Position numbers and translations under genes: made by a program. The notes below the pieces were generated by a model that was given only the letters and a program-made list of their open reading frames with translations, made no database searches and was not told where the DNA came from. Shown in pieces: positions 5,765-8,994 of a stretch of 8,994 nt of DNA; positions within the stretch are counted from its first letter, which is position 1; each line of letters opens with the position of its first letter. Origin of the DNA: Acidobacteriota bacterium (GTDB taxonomy: Bacteria; Acidobacteriota; UBA890); NCBI GenBank assembly GCA_022563115.1, contig JADFNY010000133.1:1-8994 (forward strand), given 5' to 3'.

Positions 5765-6733
5765 ATGACGACACTCGAAGACACTTCTACGCAGATAAGC
5801 GTCGTGGTGCCGATGTTCAACGAAGAAGACAACGTCGAGCCGATGCTGGACGAGCTGTTCGCCGTGCTCGATGGGCTGGACCGCGACAGCGAGGTGATCT
5901 GCGTCGACGACGGCAGCAGCGACGGGACCTTCGAGAAGCTGCGCGGCGTCGCCGCCCGGCGGCCTGGCCTGGCGGTGCTGCGCTTCGCCAAGAACTACGG
6001 TCAAACGGCCGCCCTTTCGGCCGGTTTTCACGCCGCCGTCGGTGAGATCGTGATCACGATGGACGGTGACATGCAAAACGACCCCGCCGACATCCCCCGC
6101 CTCCTCGAGGTCCTCCACGGCGGCTACGACATCGTCAGCGGGTGGCGCAAGCACCGAAAAGACGGCTTCCTCCTGCGCACCCTTCCGTCGCGCATCGCCA
6201 ACTGGCTGATCTCGCGCATCACCGGCGTGCATCTGCACGACTACGGCTGCACGCTCAAGGCCTACCGGCGCACGCTGCTGCAGCGCTTCGAGTTGTACGG
6301 GCAGCTGCACCGATTCATTCCGGCGCTCGGCGCCTGGGCCGGCGGCACCGTCAAGGAGATCGAGGTCAACCACCGAGCCCGGGAGCGCGGCACCTCGAAC
6401 TATGGCATCGGGCGGACCGTCACCGTGCTGCTGGACCTGGTGATCGTGAAGTTTCTGATGAGCTACAGCTCCCACCCGATCCGCGTGTTCGGCATGGCCG
6501 CGGTGGGCTCTGGGCTGCTCGCCTTCGGCACGCTGGGCGCCGTCATCTACATGAAGCTGGTGCCCGAGCCTGCCGTCGACATGACCGGAAACCCGCTGCT
6601 GTACCTGGCGATGCTGTGCCTACTCGTGGGTGTGCAGTTCTTGCTGATGGGGGTGCTCGCAGAGATGCAGATGCGCACCTACCACGAGGCGCGGGGCAAG
6701 CGGCCCTACCTGATCGTCGAACGCCTCAACTGA
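5765..6733 (+). CDS. GT2 glycosyltransferase, ArnC/GtrB/DPM1 type (polyprenyl-phosphate sugar transferase)
   Basis: 322 residues from ATG 5765. The GT-A catalytic domain covers ~10-230: ISVVVPMFNEEDNV (11-24), the nucleotide-binding VDDGSSDGT (47-55), FAKNYGQTAALSAGF (74-88), the metal-binding DGDMQNDP (100-107), DYGCTLKAYRR (159-169) and RERGTSNYG (206-214). Two membrane helices follow at about 240-263 and 277-299. This matches enzymes that move a sugar from a nucleotide sugar to undecaprenyl (or dolichyl) phosphate at the inner membrane, for later use on surface glycans. E. coli ArnC is also close to 322 residues, which supports this start; ATG 5711 (18 codons earlier) is a possible alternative, and neither has a good Shine-Dalgarno. 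The still longer open frame from 5567 runs antisense into the neighbouring gene. The sugar cannot be told from sequence. No flippase lies beside it, but an epimerase gene lies ~1.7 kb away. Confidence 0.92.
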   Translation: MTTLEDTSTQISVVVPMFNEEDNVEPMLDELFAVLDGLDRDSEVICVDDGSSDGTFEKLRGVAARRPGLAVLRFAKNYGQTAALSAGFHAAVGEIVITMDGDMQNDPADIPRLLEVLHGGYDIVSGWRKHRKDGFLLRTLPSRIANWLISRITGVHLHDYGCTLKAYRRTLLQRFELYGQLHRFIPALGAWAGGTVKEIEVNHRARERGTSNYGIGRTVTVLLDLVIVKFLMSYSSHPIRVFGMAAVGSGLLAFGTLGAVIYMKLVPEPAVDMTGNPLLYLAMLCLLVGVQFLLMGVLAEMQMRTYHEARGKRPYLIVERLN

Positions 6734-6734
6734 A

Positions 6735-6754
6735 GCTCGCCGGGGGTGGCGAGC
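6735..6754. terminator. 7-bp stem hairpin between convergent genes
   Basis: GCTCGCC (6735-6741) and GGCGAGC (6748-6754) pair perfectly around a GGGGGT loop. The hairpin starts two bases after the glycosyltransferase stop and ends 11 bp before the stop of the convergent gene. No T-run follows, as is usual in GC-rich genomes. It probably serves both transcripts. Confidence 0.6.
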
Positions 6755-6765
6755 GTGTGATGGGC

Positions 6766-7620
6766 TCAGCCTCCCGAGGACGTCGAGCGACGGACGCGAT
6801 CGCCGATCTCGACCGGGAGATCGCCTTCGACGATCAGAACGGTGGCCGCCTGGTCGCCGACCGCGACGACCAGTCCGATTGCGAGCAGCGTGGGCGTGTA
6901 GGTCGCCGCAGTGGTCTGAGCCTTGAGCACGCTCTCGCCGCGGTACAGGTCGACGATGTCGCCCGGTGACCATCCGTCGACGGATCCTTGATCGATGATC
7001 ACGAGGTCGCGTTGCGCGTAGGCGTCGCGTGCCGCGCTGACCCGGCGCCTACCGGACTCGGATACCACCGACTCCAGCTCACCGAGGATGATCACGGCGT
7101 CGGCGTCAGCGGGGGTCACGAGCCGCAAGGGGACGTAATCCGGAAAGCTGTCGACCTGCGCGAGTGGCAGACTATCCGGCTCGAGCAACAGCTCACCCAC
7201 CTCGATCTCACGACACGACTTGGTGACGTGGACGATGGCGCGATCGGCGCCGACTTCCATAACCTCGGCGAATCCCAGCCAACCGATGGCCTCGGCGATG
7301 ACCTCGTTGGTATCCGGATGCCGCACGTCCCCATAGCGACGAACGAACTGAAGCCGCTGCCCCACGGTGAGGCCCGCGACGCCCGTTCCGCCGACGAACA
7401 GCTCGTCGCCCTCGCCATAGGACTCCCTCATGAGCTCGCGGCTACCCAATACGCGCAGGGCATCTTCGGGCACCGACCCGGTGATCACGAGACACTCCGC
7501 CCCGTCGACCGGCGTCAAGGCGCGCTGCGCCTCGGCATCTCCAACGAAAAAGGAAAGCGCGGTTGCAGCGATGGCAACCACCGCCACCGAAACGATCTTC
7601 TTGGTCGCAGCTCGGCTCAT
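6766..7620 (-). CDS. exported protein with two tandem copies of a beta-rich domain, function unknown
   Basis: 284 residues from ATG at 7620; AGGAG (minus strand 7635-7631) lies ten bases upstream, so this start is preferred to an earlier one at 7653. Residues 1-31 are a signal peptide (MSRAATKKIVSVAVVAIAAT, ending GDAEA before Q32). The mature part shows an internal duplication. Copy 1 (~69-148) has GEGDELFVGG, LTVGQRLQFVRR, GFAEVMEVGADRAIVHV and IEVGELLL. Copy 2 (~201-278) has AQRDLVIIDQ, WSPGDIVDLYRG, GLVVAVGDQAATVLIV and VEIGDRVRR. The pattern recalls the beta-barrel segments that follow LysM domains in some exported Proteobacterial proteins, and also the FlgT C-terminal region, but no LysM motif is visible here. 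Two cysteines (43 and 136) occur in the mature chain. It is the last gene of the bamD group, 59 bp behind bamD, so an envelope or peptidoglycan-related role is inferred only from position and family resemblance. Confidence 0.85.
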   Translation of the reverse strand: MSRAATKKIVSVAVVAIAATALSFFVGDAEAQRALTPVDGAECLVITGSVPEDALRVLGSRELMRESYGEGDELFVGGTGVAGLTVGQRLQFVRRYGDVRHPDTNEVIAEAIGWLGFAEVMEVGADRAIVHVTKSCREIEVGELLLEPDSLPLAQVDSFPDYVPLRLVTPADADAVIILGELESVVSESGRRRVSAARDAYAQRDLVIIDQGSVDGWSPGDIVDLYRGESVLKAQTTAATYTPTLLAIGLVVAVGDQAATVLIVEGDLPVEIGDRVRRSTSSGG

Positions 7621-7652
7621 GATCGAATGTCTCCTGACGAACGGTTTCAGCA

Positions 7653-7681
7653 AACCCGCCCACCCCCAAGTGCAGCGGGTT
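7653..7681 (-). terminator. inverted repeat overlapping the bamD stop, possible partial terminator or 3' stabiliser
   Basis: AACCCGC (7653-7659) and GCGGGTT (7675-7681) make a perfect 7-bp stem with a 15-base loop. The right arm covers two bases of the bamD stop codon, and the element lies upstream of the next gene in the same direction. It could reduce read-through so that bamD is made in excess over the downstream gene, or it may be chance. No T-run is present. Confidence 0.3.
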
Positions 7682-8465
7682 ACACCCCGTTGATCTCGCG
7701 AATGCGCTTTTGAGCGTCTTCTACGAGCTCACAATCCGGATACTCGTTAGTAACCTGCTCATAATACCGAACTGCGTCCTCAAATTGCTCCCCCTCTTCG
7801 TATGCCTCCGCCATGGTGAAGAGAAGGTCGCACTTGAGTGTCGTTTCGGGGTATGCCTCGAGGGCGAACTTCACCCGGTCGATGGCCGCATCCCAGTCCA
7901 ACTCGCGGTTGGCCTGCCAGCGAGCCACCTGGAGCTCGTGCGAAGCCAGGCTGTCGATGGCGTTTTTCCGCTCCTGGACGACGGCGCCGTGCAAGGGGCT
8001 GTCCGGGTAACTGTCGAGAAAGAGCTCGAAGGCAGTAATGGCGCTCCGGGTGGGCGCCTGATCTCGGTCCGGGCTCCGCATCTGCCTCACGTACGTCATC
8101 GCGACCATGTACTGGGCATAATCGACGAACTCGTGGGTGGGGTGATACGTCAGGAAGCCCTGGAACGCGTCGATCGCCATGATCAGGCTCTCGACCCGGC
8201 CTTGCTCGTAATGAGCGCGACCGAGTCCGAGTCGCGCCTCGGCCAAGTAGGGGCTGGAGGGGTAATTGCGCAGCAGCGTGTCGAAGACGGTGACCGCGTC
8301 GCCCCACTTCCGGGCGACCAGGGCATCCTGGCCCTGCTCGAACAGCGGCGTTCCGGCCGGGTCGGAGGTCAGCAGCGGGGAGGCACCGGCGCATCCGGCG
8401 GCGACCAACAGCACGGAGAGGCTGCAGACGAGGTTGATCAACGAAGATGAGGTAAATGAGTTCAT
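7680..8465 (-). CDS. bamD: BamD-like outer membrane assembly lipoprotein
   Basis: A 261-residue lipoprotein (E. coli BamD is 245). The signal peptide ends in a lipobox, LVAAGC, with Cys25 as the lipidated residue; the next residue is Ala, which favours outer-membrane sorting. About five TPR units follow: ~40-70 (FEQGQDALVARKWGDAVTVF, then DTLLRNYP), ~74-110 (AHYEQGRVESLIMAIDAF, then FLTYHP), ~113-155, ~175-206 and ~212-246 (MAEAYEEGEQFEDAVRYYEQ). The stretch RDQAPTRSAITAFELFLDSY with PDSP after it (residues ~134-156) is the characteristic BamD signature. In the BAM complex BamD binds BamA and recognises the C-terminal signal of incoming beta-barrel proteins on the periplasmic face. The start lies one base after the stop of the epimerase gene (TGACATG), so translation is probably coupled. 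The final ~60 codons look less GC-rich than the rest. A generic TPR lipoprotein is the main alternative. Confidence 0.9.
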   Translation of the reverse strand: MNSFTSSSLINLVCSLSVLLVAAGCAGASPLLTSDPAGTPLFEQGQDALVARKWGDAVTVFDTLLRNYPSSPYLAEARLGLGRAHYEQGRVESLIMAIDAFQGFLTYHPTHEFVDYAQYMVAMTYVRQMRSPDRDQAPTRSAITAFELFLDSYPDSPLHGAVVQERKNAIDSLASHELQVARWQANRELDWDAAIDRVKFALEAYPETTLKCDLLFTMAEAYEEGEQFEDAVRYYEQVTNEYPDCELVEDAQKRIREINGV

Positions 8466-8466
8466 G

Positions 8467-8994
8467 TCAGGATCCAGAGTCCGCCGACGCTAGCCACTCC
8501 CATTGCTTGGCGAGACCCTCTTCCAAAGACGTCTTGGGGATGAAATCGAGCGCCTCTTGCGCGAGGCGACAATCCGCCTCAGTCGACCGAACGTCGCCCG
8601 GCTTGCCCTCCTCGCGATTCACCAGCAAGTCGACGCCGGACACCGTCTCGATCAAGGCGATCAGCCCGTTGAGCGACACGCGGCTGCCTCCTCCGATATT
8701 GTATACGGCGCCGAGCCGGCCCGTCTCGGCGGCGCGACGGGTACCTTCGACAATATCGCTGACGTAGGTGAAGTCGCGGCTCTGCAAGCCATCGCCGAAC
8801 ACCCGGATGGAGGTACCGTCGCGCGCTGCCTGCAAGAAGCGCTGGATGGCCATGTCGGGTCGCTGCCGCGGCCCGTAGACGGTGAAGTACCGCGCGCTGA
8901 CGGTCGGCACACCGAAGTTGCGGTGGTACAGGCGCACCATATGCTCGGCCGCCAGCTTGGTGACGCCATAAGGAGAATAGGGACAGGTCGCGGC
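8467..8994 (-). CDS. NAD-dependent sugar epimerase/dehydratase, C-terminal part (cut by right edge)
   Basis: 175 residues are visible, in frame to the edge; the true start is beyond the window. The first residues are AATCPYSPYGVTKLAAEH, which contain the catalytic Tyr-x-x-x-Lys (YGVTK) of extended short-chain dehydrogenases. Then come SARYFTVYGPRQRPDMAI, the family's R-x-x-N/T-VYGPRQRPDM hallmark (here Thr replaces the usual Asn), and IRVFGDGLQSRDFTYVSDIV (the G-DG-x-x-RDF-Y-V-D motif), YNIGGGSRVSLNGLI, GKPGDVRSTEAD and SLEEGLAKQWEW. These motifs fit UDP-glucose/UDP-GlcNAc/UDP-glucuronate 4-epimerases and close dehydratases; the substrate cannot be fixed. The N-terminal GxxGxxG NAD site is not in the window. 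Role: making nucleotide sugars for surface polysaccharide. It is upstream of bamD with a one-base gap, so the two are probably co-transcribed. Confidence 0.93.
   Translation of the reverse strand, partial: AATCPYSPYGVTKLAAEHMVRLYHRNFGVPTVSARYFTVYGPRQRPDMAIQRFLQAARDGTSIRVFGDGLQSRDFTYVSDIVEGTRRAAETGRLGAVYNIGGGSRVSLNGLIALIETVSGVDLLVNREEGKPGDVRSTEADCRLAQEALDFIPKTSLEEGLAKQWEWLASADSGS

Noticed and set aside
5753..6475. 240-codon minus-strand open frame
   Set aside because: It is antisense to the catalytic domain of the glycosyltransferase, whose motifs are unmistakable.
6988..7713. 241-codon plus-strand open frame
   Set aside because: It is antisense to the exported two-repeat gene, which has a signal peptide and ribosome binding site in the other direction.
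7710..8450. 246-codon plus-strand open frame
   Set aside because: It is antisense to bamD, whose lipobox and BamD signature are clear.
1..8994. CRISPR array, tRNA/rRNA gene, riboswitch or complete insertion sequence
   Set aside because: No regularly spaced repeats, cloverleaf-like or rRNA-like sequence, or transposase reading frame could be seen on either strand; no thiamine riboswitch was recognised near the thiD remnant.

Overview
The window is GC-rich DNA, densely coded on both strands, from a diderm (Gram-negative) bacterium. The diderm assignment rests on a BamD-type outer-membrane lipoprotein, a periplasmic HtrA-type protease, an ArnC/GtrB-type polyprenyl-phosphate glycosyltransferase and several exported proteins. 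Secreted FG-GAP/ASPIC-UnbV proteins next to TPR proteins are common in Myxococcota and other former Deltaproteobacteria, Acidobacteriota, Planctomycetota and related uncultivated lineages. I would place the source there only loosely; nothing in the window fixes the phylum.

Layout, left to right. (1) Positions 1-3345 hold a cluster of secreted repeat proteins: the C-terminal tail of an ASPIC/UnbV protein (+, cut by the left edge), a TPR-repeat protein (-), and a complete FG-GAP beta-propeller protein with a C-terminal ASPIC/UnbV domain (+), divergent from the TPR gene. (2) Positions 3342-3476 hold a fossil on the minus strand: a GTG-started 44-codon reading frame whose first ~30 residues are the N-terminus of a ThiD-type HMP-phosphate kinase, followed by unrelated sequence. 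(3) Positions 3563-5016 (+) hold an exported HtrA-family protease with an intact triad, overlapping a 105-residue unknown protein by ATGA. (4) Two tandem UUCG-loop hairpins separate this pair from a convergent secreted coiled-coil protein (5065-5658, -). (5) A near-symmetrical dyad lies between that gene and a divergent GT2 glycosyltransferase (5765-6733, +), which ends at a 7-bp hairpin. (6) Positions 8994-6766 (-) look like one envelope operon: an NAD-dependent sugar epimerase/dehydratase (cut by the right edge), bamD one base later, then an exported two-repeat protein of unknown function.

The common theme is the cell envelope: protein quality control in the periplasm (HtrA), outer-membrane protein assembly (BamD), surface polysaccharide building (epimerase and lipid-linked glycosyltransferase), and secreted beta-propeller/TPR proteins. 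I found no complete mobile element, CRISPR array, rRNA or tRNA gene. The least ordinary items are the thiD remnant, the paired ASPIC/UnbV genes around a TPR gene, the unknown protein coupled to HtrA, and the duplicated-domain protein behind bamD.
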